From contig NC_044920.1 of the NCBI RefSeq assembly GCF_003576645.1, positions 25,376,686-25,440,685 on the forward strand: DNA of 64,000 bases, in the 5' to 3' direction. Made by a program: the position numbers and the translations under genes. Under the pieces are notes generated by a model. The model did not search any database. It had not been told where the DNA came from and saw only the letters and a program-made list of their open reading frames with translations. This stretch comes from Ipomoea triloba. Taxonomy: Eukaryota; Streptophyta; Magnoliopsida; Solanales; Convolvulaceae. Positions 24,870-36,310 of this stretch are shown one piece after another (position 1 is the first letter of the stretch; each line of letters starts with the position of its first letter).

Positions 24870-26264
24870 CTCACAGGGATAATCGAACTATATGATCTGA
24901 AGGAATGCAGACATACACACATATACATACAAAAATGGCAGCCAGAATGCATATATCATCAGATTATGGAAATGGATAATACAATCACACACTCATATAT
25001 ATACACACGCGAAAGCAATTGGATTTCCAGTAAGTGGTTGCTGAAATGGAAGATGGAACACGAGGGAACCTAATTCCATTTCATCCCACCACTCTTCTGC
25101 CTCTCATAATTAAAAGTAAAATATAATTAATCATTTCTATTTAATTAAACTCTGTTACAATATAGTATCTGAACATGACGTACTTCGTGCCCGTCATTTA
25201 AACCTTTTTTATCTTACAAAATTTGATAATATTTTTAATATTGTTTTTTTAGTAATATTGATTCTATTACAATATAGTATATGTTCATAACTACTTTCTC
25301 AAAGTAGTGAAGCACAAAGAGTAAGCATCGCCTCCACTGAAACTCAAACTCACTCCTATCGAGTGCACCCGAATGCCACTAGACTTGAAGACTAAATTTA
25401 ACACTTAATACAATTTTAGTTAATTTTGGTTTTGATGTTGAACTCAAAACACATTTAACCCAACTCCAACTTACTCACATGCTTCTTATTTAGCATTCAT
25501 TATAAAATTATACGTTAAAGTTAATGTTTACGTTACGTTGAAATTGCTAACTTTAAAAAAGATTAGATAAAATTGTTTTAAAAATATCAACAAGTTATCA
25601 TGCATATTACTATAATATAATAATTAAAAAGAATAGTAATTATTTTTTATAAATATAACGGTAGCATTTCACAAAAATATCTTTCACTTTTTATTTATAA
25701 TAATAGGTATAAAACGTTTTCAGTATTACGTAGTATAACATTTTTAAAAATTTTGATATGAAATTATTAAATTTTAAAAGCTTGGCTGAAATGACAACAA
25801 ACAACAAAAACATACAAGTTTTCACAAATGATAAATTTTTAAAAATAATAATAAAGTATATTTTACATGGATAGATCATATGAGTGTTTTTTTTTTTTAA
25901 ATACAAACACCAAAAAATCTAAAAATTAAACAAACTAGAAATAACTTCGAGGAAGTGCCATTCAATTTGCTTATTAGCTTTTTAATATTAGTATTGTTTT
26001 GCAATTAGCAAATTGTGTTAGCTACTTGTTATTTGAAGATGATAATATTAATTGTTTGCAGGGAAATATTTGGTAAAATAATTATCTATCTACTGTACTA
26101 ATAAGAGGTAATGAAGTTAGGCTTATAAAAGAAACTAAAAAATGTCAGTCAAATTATTTGATCAAATGAATGATTCAGATTATTTTAATTTTAGTATTGT
26201 GATTAATGATTTTTCTTTTTTACCCTCTATTATATTATTTTCTTTCCTTAAATAACTCTACATT
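24870..26264. other. Intergenic; APS kinase upstream region and SINE
   Basis: The first 200 bases are probably the APS kinase leader and promoter and contain 'acacatatacatac' simple sequence. A SINE-like copy is listed separately. The rest is AT-rich with no gene. Confidence 0.5.
25228..25392 (-). mobile_element. tRNA-derived SINE-like repeat, most complete copy
   Basis: On the minus strand it reads box A TCTAGTGGCATTCGGGTG, box B 'gagtgagtttgagtttcag', then 'tggaggcgatgcttactc', 'tttgtgcttcactac', 'tgagaaagtagttatgaac' and 'tatactatattgtaatag', ending in an A-run. This copy can serve as the reference for the family in this window. A polymerase III origin is inferred from the two boxes. Confidence 0.7.
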
Positions 26265-26420
26265 TAGTACTATCAAAGTAGGTTGAAACCCGCGTGCCGA
26301 CCTGCACCTGCCCCACAGTGAGACGGGTTAGAGCTAAAAAAAAAAAAAAAAAAAAAAAAGTGGCCCGCGAAAAAACGGCCCTAACGAGCTAGGGACCCGC
26401 ACGCCAGACCCTTTTATTTT
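26265..26420 (+). mobile_element. Truncated copy of the 6432 hAT-like family
   Basis: TAGTACTATCAAAGTAGGTT aligns with the left end at 6432, and the following 'gaaacccgcgtgcc', 'cccacagtgagacgggttag' and 'gtggcccgcg' track that copy with many differences. A-runs replace the middle. No matching right end was found, and a GT microsatellite follows directly. Confidence 0.65.
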
Positions 26421-26424
26421 ATTT

Positions 26425-26448
26425 GTATGTATGTGTGTGTGTGTGTGT

Positions 26449-26493
<45 letters not shown>
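26425..26493 (+). repeat. GT microsatellite
   Basis: About 30 GT units with three 'gtat' interruptions. It occupies the place where the related element at 6432 carries its AT run. Confidence 0.95.
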
Positions 26494-26495
<2 letters not shown>

Positions 26496-26619
26496 CTCCT
26501 GTGCGGTTGTGCTGAAGAAATTATATATGTAAATTGAGTCCAGATCAAGGGTCCAAATTAGATATTTAAAAAAAAATGTGGTGGCATTATTGTAATTGTG
26601 TGCAAGTAAGTTAATTTTT

Positions 26620-27240
26620 TTTGCCTTCCAATGCACATTGTATGCCATATAGTGCACATTATTATGTCATACAGTGTACATTGTTCCTTCTTCTAGAGCA
26701 CATTATTGTGCCTTACAGTGCACATTGTTCCTTCTTCCTAAGCACATTATTGTGCCCTACAGTGCACATTATAATGCTTTTTTTTGTTTTTTAAAATTGT
26801 AGATATCAAACTTTTTCTGAAAAGATCAATTAACTTTGATCACTAATTACTAATTTGAGTTGAATATTGTTTGCTTGTTTATTATTTGAGTTCTACTACA
26901 TGTACTCCCACTTTATACTCCCTCACTTGTACTCCTTGACATGACAATATATGATAGGTTATCTTCATCATGTGAGTCCTAAGGGAAGTGTCAACATCAA
27001 ACTTTTGTGTGAGGGAGTACAACTAGGGAATATAACTTGGGAGTCCATGTAACATTTTTCTTATTATTTATGGTTGTTTATGATTTGTGTTGAAGATCCT
27101 ATATTAAATTTAATTTTTTTCAATAATTGTTTCACATCTTTGTGCCTCTAGTGCGCATTTTTTGCCTTCCCGTGCACATTGTCCATTCTTACACTGCACA
27201 TTATTGTGTCTTACAGTGCACATTGTTGAAGTTTGTAGGT
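26620..27240 (+). repeat. Dispersed word repeats on GTGCACATT
   Basis: Variants of 'cttacagtgcacattgttcc' and 'agcacattattgtgcc' recur about seven times at 26630-26775. Another four occur at 27150-27230, separated by about 370 bases of unrelated AT-rich DNA. Each unit holds a GTGCAC palindrome. No boundary or target duplication was identified. Confidence 0.6.
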
Positions 27241-27316
27241 GGCGAATTTTTATTTTTTATTTTTTTGTTTATCTAGGGCTGAGATTCTATCTCACTTCTC
27301 ACCTGCGAATTTCTTA

Positions 27317-27899
27317 GGGTGTGTTTGGTAACTCGATTTTTTTTTATTTTATTTCTTAGGGTGAGATTCTATATCACTTCTCACCTGCAGATTTCTTAGG
27401 ATTTCTTAGGGTATGTATGTATGTATAAATTTAGCGTACTGTTGCAGTACACTAACTTATGGTGTGTTTGGTAACCCGAAAAATTTGGTGTTTGGCAACA
27501 TCATAAAAATGTGGTCAACGGAAAACATTTTCTGTTGCCCACGAAAAATGAGTCCATTTTTCTAGAAACGAAAAATGGCTTCATGCGGAGGGAGGGAAAG
27601 CTGTCAGCTGTCTCACACCAGCCGCAGGAAACTAGAGCAGAGAGCATTAATTTTGTTTTTTGTTTTTTTTTTTAAATTTATTTATAATAAATATTATTAG
27701 TTTATATATTTATTTTAAATAAAATAATAAAAATATATAATTATACATTTCTACTCATTTTCTGAAAAATGAACTAAGCACACAAAGACAGTTTTCTAGA
27801 GTACATCTAAACACGGAAAATGAACATATTTTCTAAAAAATGATTTATTTTTCAAAAAATATTTCTCCAAAGTCATTTTCTTACTTTTCAAACTCACCC
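27317..27899. mobile_element. Harbinger/Tourist-like element with TTA duplication
   Basis: TTA at 27314-27316 and at 27900-27902 flank ends GGGTGTGTTTGGTAACTCG and, reversed, GGGTGAGTTTGAAAAGTAAG. The interior has 'attttctgaaaaatgaact'-type words and a second internal start-like 'ggtgtgtttggtaacccg' near 27460, so one element may be nested in or duplicated within another. Non-coding. Confidence 0.6.
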
Positions 27900-27969
27900 T
27901 TACACACCTTTAGTGTGAAAATAAAAAGTTGAGTTTCACCATTTCACGTAAACTAAATGGTGAGCCCAA

Positions 27970-28080
27970 CGAGTTTCAGTGGAGGCAATACTGACTCTTG
28001 TGCTTCAATAGGTTGAGAAAGTAGTTATGAACAGATATTGCATTGTAATAGAGTTTGTAGTATTAAAAAAAAAAAAAAAA
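27970..28080 (+). mobile_element. 5'-truncated SINE-like repeat with A-tail
   Basis: It starts at 'gagtttcagtggaggcaata', then 'ctcttgtgcttcaataggtt', 'gagaaagtagttatgaacag' and 'atattgcattgtaatagag', and ends in an A-run of about 17. The promoter boxes are missing. A short 'tggtgagccca' precedes (27959) and follows (28081) it and is a likely target duplication. Confidence 0.7.
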
Positions 28081-28258
28081 TGGTGAGCCCAAAGTTAATT
28101 TGGTAATATTGGCGAGAATGAAGCTTTAGGCTCTTGTAGGAGTTAGCCCACTACTGATAGATCCATTAAATATAAAGTCAACAGGTATGCCTACGAGTTG
28201 TTATACCATAGATCCTGTTTCTAAATTATATCTAAATTATATTTAATTGTTTATTTTT

Positions 28259-29018
28259 GGGAAAATGACACTTTTTCTCCCTATGTTATGTGTATATAAC
28301 ACTTTTTCTCCCTGTGTTATTAAAGTGGCTATTTTTTCCCCCTGAAATGTTAAATTAACATTTTTGCCCTTAAAAATAATTATTTCATTTATTTTTCTCC
28401 TCCAACAAATTATTACTTATATGTATGGATGATCACGATTCGGTTCGAACCTAACCAAACACTATAGCAATCATACCGAAATAGTATGGACGGTTATGGT
28501 TACGATTCATAACCGAAAAAAATAAAATTAAATAATTGTTGAACCGTGAACTGGAACTGAACCACAATCATATATATTGAAAATGATCAAACACTTATTT
28601 TGATAAATCGGTACGGTTCAATTCCAATTTCGATTTTGAACCGCCAATCAAAACTTATTTATTTATTTATTTTAATTTTATTTCTTATTTAAAAATAGTC
28701 TAAATTCAACAATTATTTTATTTTATTTTTTCGGTTCTGAATCGTAACCGTAACCGTCCATACTATTTAAGTTCAATTGCTACAGTGTTCGATTAGGTTC
28801 GTATCGAACCATGATCTTCCATACATATTAGTAATACTAGGTTGGAGAATAAAAATAAATGAAATAATTATTTTAAGGGTAAAAATGTCAATTTAACATT
28901 ACAGGGGGAAAAACTACCACTTTTAAAATAACTGAGGGGGGAAAACTGCCACTTTAATAACACAGGGGGGAAAAGTGCTATATGCACATAACATAGGGGG
29001 AAAAAGTGTCATTTTCCC
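28259..29018. mobile_element. Mutator-like fold-back element with exact 9-bp duplication
   Basis: The 9-bp direct repeat TTTATTTTT lies at 28250-28258 and 29019-29027. The ends GGGAAAATGACACTTTTTC and, reversed, GGGAAAATGACACTTTTTCC are nearly identical. The arms stay complementary for over 300 bases, including 'ttaacatttttgccctta' and 'tatggatgatcacgattcgg'. The inner part contains 'taaccgtaaccgtccatac' and its inverse. Almost the entire 760 bases could fold into one hairpin. No coding sequence. Confidence 0.85.
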
Positions 29019-29302
29019 TTTATTTTTAATATTGGAATTATGAACTTTTAGAATGTAGATTGTGTTTTTAAGTTAAAACACATAACAATTTTAGAAGAGA
29101 ATTTGTGAATATATGTTGTACTAAATTTTAAAAAGATTAAATTGTGTATTCTTACTTCTTATTGTTGGAATATTTAATTGAGTGTAGTATTTGAAAGGAA
29201 TTTGATTCTGAATACAAAACAAGGTAATCAATTACATGTGTTAACGTTGTGTGTCGTAGTCTACAAATTGTGAATTTTTAAAAGGTAAATTGTAAACATT
29301 TA

Positions 29303-29611
29303 GGCACAAGTTTGGTAAAATAATTAGTTTATCAGTCAATTTTGGCTTATTTGATCACTATTAGTTGTTTGACTTGATTAAAAAATTAATATAAGTGTTT
29401 AGTTAATCAGGTTTTTGTAGCTCCAAAATGCTAAAATTCAAAAAAATTACTCAAAACAACTTTTTTAATTAACTTTTTGAGAAAAGAAATTATACCAAAC
29501 AGTTATCAACTAACAGCTAATTTACCAAATACTTTTTTACAATCAGCTAATGCTATTAACTAATTATAGCTTCTAACTCAATCAGATATCAGCTATTTAC
29601 CAAAGAAGGCC
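29303..29611. mobile_element. MITE of the GTTTGGTAAAT family (copy 1)
   Basis: The left end 'aagtttggtaaaataattag' is followed by 'tcagtcaattttggcttatt'. The right end 'gctatttaccaaagaaggcc' is its inverse. Two more copies lie at 38296-38579 and 44864-45142 and share 'ttgaccactattagttg' and 'gctccaaaatgctaaaattc'. Confidence 0.65.
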
Positions 29612-29707
29612 TGAGTATGTAAATTATGTATTTATGTTGTTTTGGGGTCCACAAAGTAATTTGCCTATCTGTACTGGCTTTTGGACAAACATAATTGCGA
29701 TGCTATG

Positions 29708-29856
29708 TAGGGATGGCAATATGCCTCGTCCCCATCGTGGACGGGGGCGAGGAATGGGGAAAATTTGCGGGGATTGGGGACGAGGACGGGAAATTTGTAG
29801 AACTCCCCGCCGGGGACGGGGATACCCCTTCCCGCCCCGCCCCGTCCCCGAATAAT

Positions 29857-29932
<76 letters not shown>

Positions 29933-30669
29933 ATATAATTAAACTATTATAGACTATAGAGAATTAGAGTAAGTCAGTGTTCAATACACCCTAAATTCAC
30001 GTAAATTTTAATTTGTGTATTTTCAATAGGTTGGTTAGATTTAATTTTAATTTTTATATGAAACTATATTTGTTTAGCAGTTTATGTATCATACTGTATT
30101 TAGTAAACTGTTATTTTCAATAGCAAACTATATTTGTTTAGCAATTTCTGCATTATTATGTATTACGTACACAAATTTTAATTTGTGTTTAGTAAACTGT
30201 ATTTTAATGTCAACAATTTTATGGGATGAACAACAAATGTGGCTTTTGATTTAGCAATAAATGTGTTAAATTTAATTTTAATTTCTGTATGAAAATGTAT
30301 TTGGTTATTATATTGTATTAACTTTAATTTTTCTATTATACCGTATTTGTTTTTGTATTGTGAATCTATGTATTATACGGACTATTTGTAATTTGCGTTT
30401 GCTATTTTTGGATAGAAATTTGAACTTCGGTAGTTCGTAATTTTTAAATTGTTATATTTTATTTTATTTTTTTTAAAAAAAAATTGAACTAAAATAACAC
30501 TTTGACTTGGAGTTGACCGGGGATGGGGATTCCCCGTCCCCGCCAAATTCCCCGCGGGGACGGGGATGGGGAATTTTTCCCCTTCCCCGCCGAGGACGGG
30601 GACGGGGTCGGGGTGGCGGGGACGGGGACGGGGAGTATACTCCCCACCCCCGCCCCGTTGCCATTCCTA
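29708..30669. mobile_element. hAT-like non-autonomous element with 8-bp target duplication
   Basis: Exact 8-bp repeats ATGCTATG at 29700-29707 and 30670-30677 flank this 962-bp element. The ends are TAGGGATGGCAATATGCC and, reversed, TAGGAATGGCAACGGGGC. Both subterminal regions are dense in GGGGACGGGG and CCCCGCC words, giving GC-rich islands in AT-rich DNA. A pure AT run spans about 29861-29929. Gly/Arg/Pro-rich frames at both ends are by-products of the repeats. Confidence 0.88.
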
Positions 30670-32239
30670 ATGCTATGGGTGTTGTCGTGCTAGAAACGTT
30701 TTAATAAGAGAGTGATGATTCACATAGTGGTTATAAAGATCTTGCAAGAAAAATTAGGTTAAGAGCATCATTATTTTATTATATTCTATGAGCAATTTTT
30801 GTGAAAGGATTGAGAGTATAAGCTTGTTCATGTTCATCATACATAAAGCAAATTAAATTATATATTGTGCTTATTGGATGGCCACCTTCGCTTAAGATTT
30901 GGAAGCATGTGATGGATACCTAATGTAGGTACTTAGTTGGTGCCACCTAGCAAGCAGTCGGGTGTGACACAGACTCGACAGTCAGCTCCTTAAATTATTC
31001 TTCCATAACTTCCATACTCATTAATTATAACAGTAAATATAATTCCATTATTACTCATCTATTTCTCATTACTATAGGCTATTCTACTACTATGTATTTT
31101 ACCTATTTCTCTACTATAAAAATGTTGAGGACAAAGAAGGTGAAATAACTCTGGAGGAGACAACAATATAATATGTACAAAATCACCTACAAATTAGTAA
31201 ATTTCAGCTTGACACCGCCCAAAAAGGCTAGTAGTTTTATCTTTCGGTTTCCACGTTAAACGTACCGTGTTTCTTTACTTTTATCTCAAATATTTATCTT
31301 TCATTGATTCAATCGATTATGTTGGCACGTCGAGTGACTACCCCGAGTCACAAAACCAACAACAGGATTCCACGAATTTTCAAAGTCACCACATGACATT
31401 CATCTTCTTGGATGAGATTTTATTACATTGAACAACATGATCGCACGACATGTAGTATTTAATTGTGCGTTTAGGATAAAACTCGCTTTGTGATCCGACT
31501 AGATGACTTGGATAAAATATTTGAATGGGGACCGGTACCCCTATGCTCCTTGCCCCTTTGCCACTTCATCAGTCGTTTTCCTGCTCCAATTACTTTCGTC
31601 TACCATTTCTGTCTCCATGCCCCTTTGTCACTTTAATCATGACCAACATTAGCTCCATCGTCACGCCAATGCTTTAGCACCGCTCTTCTTCAATCATTAA
31701 AAAAATCAGCAGAAAGAAACATAATGGATTATATTATAGTCACCTCTAAATTAAACCACTAGATTACATTAATCTTTACGTCAATCATTGTCACATCCAA
31801 TCAGCTCCACATAAACTAACACAGGTCTCAATAATTGCCGGAACTAAAAACAAATGGAAGCACGTAAACAATAGTTGCAAGATAATGAACATAGAATACA
31901 AAATTAGCTAGCTATATATTGATAATTTATGATAACCTTGCATGGGTGGCACTAGCTATTCTCTTTTCTTTTTGATACACTAAGTTTTCTAAATTAACTT
32001 ACTAAATTAGTCCTAATAAATTCAAAAATTCTGAGACAAAGAGTTGCTGAAAAAGGTAAATTGAGTAGTTTGCTCTAATGGAATTAAGTTAAGTGTTCCA
32101 AACATTAACTTGTGGAGTCTTATTAGCTCCAAGAATTAAGACATTGTTGGTTTTGCTGTAATGCTGACTTTACGTCAGATGGTCCACTACTTGAACTAGG
32201 TTTACCAGGCAGGGTGATACTATTTTTGAATCTAGCTAG
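30670..32239. other. Intergenic, nothing recognised
   Basis: Moderately AT-rich, with no long frame, repeat or element ends that I recognise. The last 100-200 bases may be the 3' untranslated region of the minus-strand gene at 32240. Confidence 0.5.
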
Positions 32240-33220
32240 CTACAATGTTGTCGTGGTTGCAGGACCTTCTAGTGAAAGCTGCTTTAGCCATTCAAAGGTT
32301 CTGAGACGGCGCGACATGGATTGTTTTCTCATCACCTTTGTTGTCTCGCTGTTCTTGTCTTCATTATGCGCCTCTTTTGCACTGGAATTTCGTCCGACAG
32401 TAGTCGCCGTTCTTGGAGGGACTGTTCGGACATCGTTAACTGAACAACTGCAAGCGCCGCCGAATAAGATCATGTTCTTGTCGGAAAATCTTTGCTTCAA
32501 ATTCCGCTTAACGCTCACTTTAGCGTCGGTGTTGTTGTTGCTGCTGTTGCGACTGCCAAAGGGTTTGTGTTGTCGGATTTTGAGGTCCTGGAAATCAATT
32601 TCCGGCGTGGAAACGAGGCCGGCGCGGAAAAGGCTCCAGAGGGTAATCGACTTTCGGCTGCTGCAATTATTGTTGTTTGAGACAACCTTGGAGAATCGAA
32701 CCTGGGGAGTACTTTGGTTTCGAATAATGTTGGGTTGCTGTTTCTTGCTGTTTTTGTTGTAATACTTGGAATGTATGGTCGTGGTTGTGGCGGTGCTGGT
32801 TGATGAACTGCCGCTGCTAGATGACCGGAGGCTTCTGACGCTGCTACTTCTGCTACTTGTGTACCGGAAAGAATGGCAGCGGCCGCCGTTGTTCTTGAAA
32901 GAGGCGCCGTCGGAGCTGATTGAGTGGCGGAGGGGCAAAATCTGGCCTTGAAAGAACACCTCATCCGCCGCGCACATTTCTGATTCCTTAAAGGAAGAAG
33001 AGCCACCCCGCCAGAAAAAATCAAAGTCGTCGTCTTCTTGAGATTCGCCGCCGCAGGCTCCCGGAGATTCTTTCTTGGGCTGATTCTCTTCTTTATTAGG
33101 AAGATCACACAGCGACAACGCTTCTTCTTCTTCTTCCTCATTCTCTGTAACCTTTTCGTTTTCGACTAAATTCGAAAGCATCCATTCCTCTTCCTCACAC
33201 CCATTCTCTCCCATTTTCAT
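32240..33220 (-). CDS. Ser-rich plant protein of unknown function
   Basis: An intronless 326-residue frame on the minus strand. Two start codons lie close together (MKMGENG); the second, at residue 3, is also possible. Residues 1-55 are very acidic. Residues about 66-105 hold 'DDDFDFFWRGG' and 'AADEVFFQGQILPLRHSISS'. The latter resembles the 'ADELF-x-G-(Q)-(I/L)-x-P' motif of plant MAKR kinase-regulator and DUF1645 proteins. Ser/Thr- and Asn-rich low complexity follows (115-190). Basic clusters occur near 230-245 and at the C-terminal 'MRKQSMSRRLRTFEWLKQL'. No enzyme domain or membrane segment is evident. Codon use and GC content are typical of a plant gene, unlike the flanks. A regulatory or scaffold role at the membrane would be inference. 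Confidence 0.8.
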   Translation of the reverse strand: MKMGENGCEEEEWMLSNLVENEKVTENEEEEEEALSLCDLPNKEENQPKKESPGACGGESQEDDDFDFFWRGGSSSFKESEMCAADEVFFQGQILPLRHSISSDGASFKNNGGRCHSFRYTSSRSSSVRSLRSSSSGSSSTSTATTTTIHSKYYNKNSKKQQPNIIRNQSTPQVRFSKVVSNNNNCSSRKSITLWSLFRAGLVSTPEIDFQDLKIRQHKPFGSRNSSNNNTDAKVSVKRNLKQRFSDKNMILFGGACSCSVNDVRTVPPRTATTVGRNSSAKEAHNEDKNSETTKVMRKQSMSRRLRTFEWLKQLSLEGPATTTTL

Positions 33221-33636
33221 TATTCAAGAAAGATATAATCTTGCATAGATTTATAGCAGAAAATAATGGAGAGGAGGGGGTTTGGGACAATTGGAACAAA
33301 TGAAAGGAAGAAAAGCTTGGAAATTATAGAATAATAAAGGAGGTGAGACTTGAGAGGTGTGCAGGCCACTCATAACCGAAAAAAGAAATGTTCTTTTCTT
33401 GTTTGGGAGTGAAGAGAAGAGAAGAGAAGAGAAGTGTTGGGTACTTTAAAGTTTAAACTGAGCGTGAAGGTCTTTACGCTTTCAAATGATGAACGTTGGG
33501 GGATGGAGAACTGTACAGAAGAAGAACAACAAAAGTAGAGATCCATTTTCTTATAGTGGCTGTGGCTGTGGAGTGGGGACTACTACGCTACTTTTCCATT
33601 ATCGTGCTCGGTCTCATCTGCATGCTACACAAATTT

Positions 33637-33668
<32 letters not shown>

Positions 33669-33699
33669 TTGTCACTAACAGGTGGTCATAGGTGATAGC

Positions 33700-33860
33700 C
33701 CATTGACTCTTTGTGATTCAGTAGATTGGTATTGACTCTTTGTGCTTTAGTTGGTGATATTAAATCTTTGTACTTTACTAGGTTGATATTGATTATTTGT
33801 GCTTCAGTAGTATGTAGTATTGAATTTTTGTGCTTGAATAGGTTGAGATTGTCCATATTT
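33700..33860 (+). repeat. Tandem array of a SINE-internal word
   Basis: Five variants of 'ttgactctttgtgctttagtagg' occur at roughly 30-45 base spacing. The same word is part of the SINE-like family tail and is also amplified at 61-310. The rest of the SINE is missing here. Confidence 0.65.
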
Positions 33861-33987
33861 GAACTACTTTCTATAATTTGGCATGAGTTATGAGTAAGTT
33901 TTTGGGAGTCCATAAAAGATTTTTCATATATATTGTATCATGCAAATTGCAATTGTGGGGTTTTCAAATCTTGGATTCAATTTTACA

Positions 33988-34235
33988 GCAAATTATTGTG
34001 TGGATTATGGTCCACATAGTGCTATGCATGTGAATCATGACAAAAAGTACATTGTTTAATATACTAAAAGTATATTAGTCGTGTACTGAATGTATATTAT
34101 ACAAAATAATGTACTTTCAGTACTTAAATAATGTATTTTTTCTGAATATAATGTACATTTTAATATATTAAAAGTACATTATTTGTATTCTGAATGTACA
34201 TTATTTGATAGTATGATTCACACAATAATGTTTGC
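33988..34235. mobile_element. Short inverted-repeat element (copy G)
   Basis: GCAAATTATTGTGTGGATTA on the left and, reversed, GCAAACATTATTGTGTGAAT on the right. The core repeats 'gtacattatttgtatactga'-like words, which differ from the cores of copies A and C. Non-coding. Confidence 0.65.
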
Positions 34236-35594
34236 AATTTTACCCATTCAAACATTTTTGTTGGGTTGTGTGTTTTGTAAGAGAGGTGCCAAGAGACTAT
34301 ATGTAAGTGTACAACGGGGTGAAACTATACTTGCGTTATAATCCTAGTTAAGGGATTCAAATCAATAATATCAATATATAACTCTCGAAGAAATTGAGTT
34401 TAAAAATTTGTAGGTATTTATAATTCAATAATTGTCAAACTTGGCTGGACTTGACGCATAAATCTTGAATTGAAATGAATGGATTGATGCAGCCAGCCGC
34501 CTGCTACATTTATTCTTGGCATTGGCAAGATTGTAACATTAGATGGAGACAACTGGTATTTGGGAGAGGAACTTCCCGTCGGCAGATTCTAACATTAAAT
34601 TGTACCATGAATATTAAATTTAAGTATTTAACATACCTATGGTTGTTAAGAAAAAAAAAGAGACAACATACCTATGATTTACCAACCAAAGCATCAACTA
34701 GTGGAAAATAAGGTACAAAGCTTAAAGAGAACTCAAAAAATAGGATTATATATCATGAAAGTCTTACTTCAGCAGTAGGGTAAATATTTGATTTTCATGA
34801 AAGACACGGAAGGTCATTGGAAGACCCAAAGTTTAAAAAATTAGTCGGATGAAGATCGACTCCTTGTGCGTTAACCTAGCTCCTCCAACGGCTTTGGATA
34901 GGGGTTCTAAGGAGCTATTATTGCTTTTAAAAGAAAAACATTGTGTCTTGTAGGCTCCTTTTAAATGCATTTATATAACTTAAATTACTAAACTCGAATT
35001 GAATATGAAAATTAAACACTTGAATCAGAGATTACAAGTTCATCTTCTAAATTTTAGAAAAGTAATCTCTAAAATAATATGAAAAACAATCTTTTAAATT
35101 TGGACCAAGGATCTTTTACATAAATGAAATAAAATGTTATCCAAGTTTTAGGCTATATACTGGATTTGAGCCGATAAGTTGGATCGAATATTAGAGCACA
35201 TATATCAAATTTATCGTTACCCATAACAACAAGCTAGCTAAGTGGTTAGCGTAAAAATATATGATTTCGAATGTATTAATAAAGTTTCAAAATTCATCAT
35301 CTTTTATAAATATCATGATTAGTTTGAATCTTGAATCTTGAATCTTGAATCTTGAAACTTGAAAGAGAGCTTGTGAGGGACCATGCATGCCAATTGATGC
35401 TCATGCTCTTATAGCTTACCTAGTGTATAGGTAAGGCATGTCTTGATAGTGAGGAAAAGTGGAGTTGCCTAAATTCTAGATATATTCACTTACATTCAAC
35501 CATATTGTTATTTAATGCTGTAAATTTATGATGCTAGTAAATTTTAAGGAAAAATAGCTTCCTTTAAAAGAAAAAAAAAATACTATGTTTATAT

Positions 35595-36016
35595 AAAGAG
35601 TTAATTCTATTTTTGGTACTTAGTATAAGTAGAAATTCACTTTTAGCCTTTTTCAGAACATCCTCTTTTGGTCTTATTATTATTGTGACATGATCATTTT
35701 TTGTTCTTTAATTTGTCAAGAAAATCGTTGAAATATTATTAAATGCAATGACATTTTGATATTTTTTATACAAAGTAGGTTGATCTGTTATATTTTTATT
35801 TTTTATTTTTTTGAAAAAAACTTCATAATTGAAGATCTAAATGCCCTTGTAATTTATGGAATTTAAACGATTTATTAGTTGATGAAGGACAAAAAAAATG
35901 GTTACACCACAATAATACGAGGACCAAAGTGGGATGTTTTGAAAAAGAGAGGGAGAGAGAAACTAAAAGTGGATTATCACCTATAAATCTAGGACCAAAA
36001 ATTAAATTAACTCTTT
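35595..36016. mobile_element. Fold-back element, AAAGAGTTAATT ends
   Basis: AAAGAGTTAATTCTATTTTT on the left and, reversed, AAAGAGTTAATTTAATTTTT on the right. 'gaaattcacttttagcc' and 'aaactaaaagtggatt' continue the pairing. Wording such as 'ttttggtac' and 'aggaccaaa' is shared with other fold-back elements. No target duplication was found. Confidence 0.6.
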
Positions 36017-36017
36017 A

Positions 36018-36310
36018 GGAGAAATCACCATTTTGGTCCCTCAATTGTTTCTAATGTAGTCCCTAATTTTCAATTTCAACTAATTTGATCCTCAATTTGT
36101 TTAAAATTTTGTCAATTAAATCATTCCAAGTGACCAAAATGGTGATTTTCCCATTTTAAAATGTCATCAATTTGATCATCTAAGAATTTAATTTAATTGC
36201 AAAAATTTTAAACAATTCAATGATTAAATTAGTTAAAATTGAAAAATAGGGATTAGCTACACTAACACTTTGGAAACATTTGAGAGGACAAAAATAGCGA
36301 TTTTCCCAAC
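36018..36310. mobile_element. Fold-back element adjacent to the previous one
   Basis: The arms start 'gagaaatcaccattttggtc' and, reversed, 'gggaaaatcgctatttttgt'. The pair 'ttaaacaattcaatgattaa' and 'taatttgatcctcaatttg' continues inward. An inner copy of the terminus, 'accaaaatggtgattttccc', lies near 36137, so one arm contains an extra terminal fragment. Confidence 0.5.

Larger units (their letters stand above)
33221..35594. other. Promoter side of the 32240 gene, then intergenic
   Basis: On the minus strand a CT-rich leader with five CTTCT units (33413-33437) lies 190-220 bases upstream of the start, typical of plant 5' untranslated regions. A T-run at 33639-33663 follows. Further right are tandem SINE words and a short inverted-repeat element, both listed separately, and a small (TTGAATC)n repeat at about 35331-35360. 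No gene was seen. Confidence 0.5.

Noticed and set aside
29634..30704. Gly/Arg/Pro-rich open frames on both strands
   Set aside because: They come from GGGGACGGGG-type subterminal repeats of a transposon with clear ends and an 8-bp duplication.
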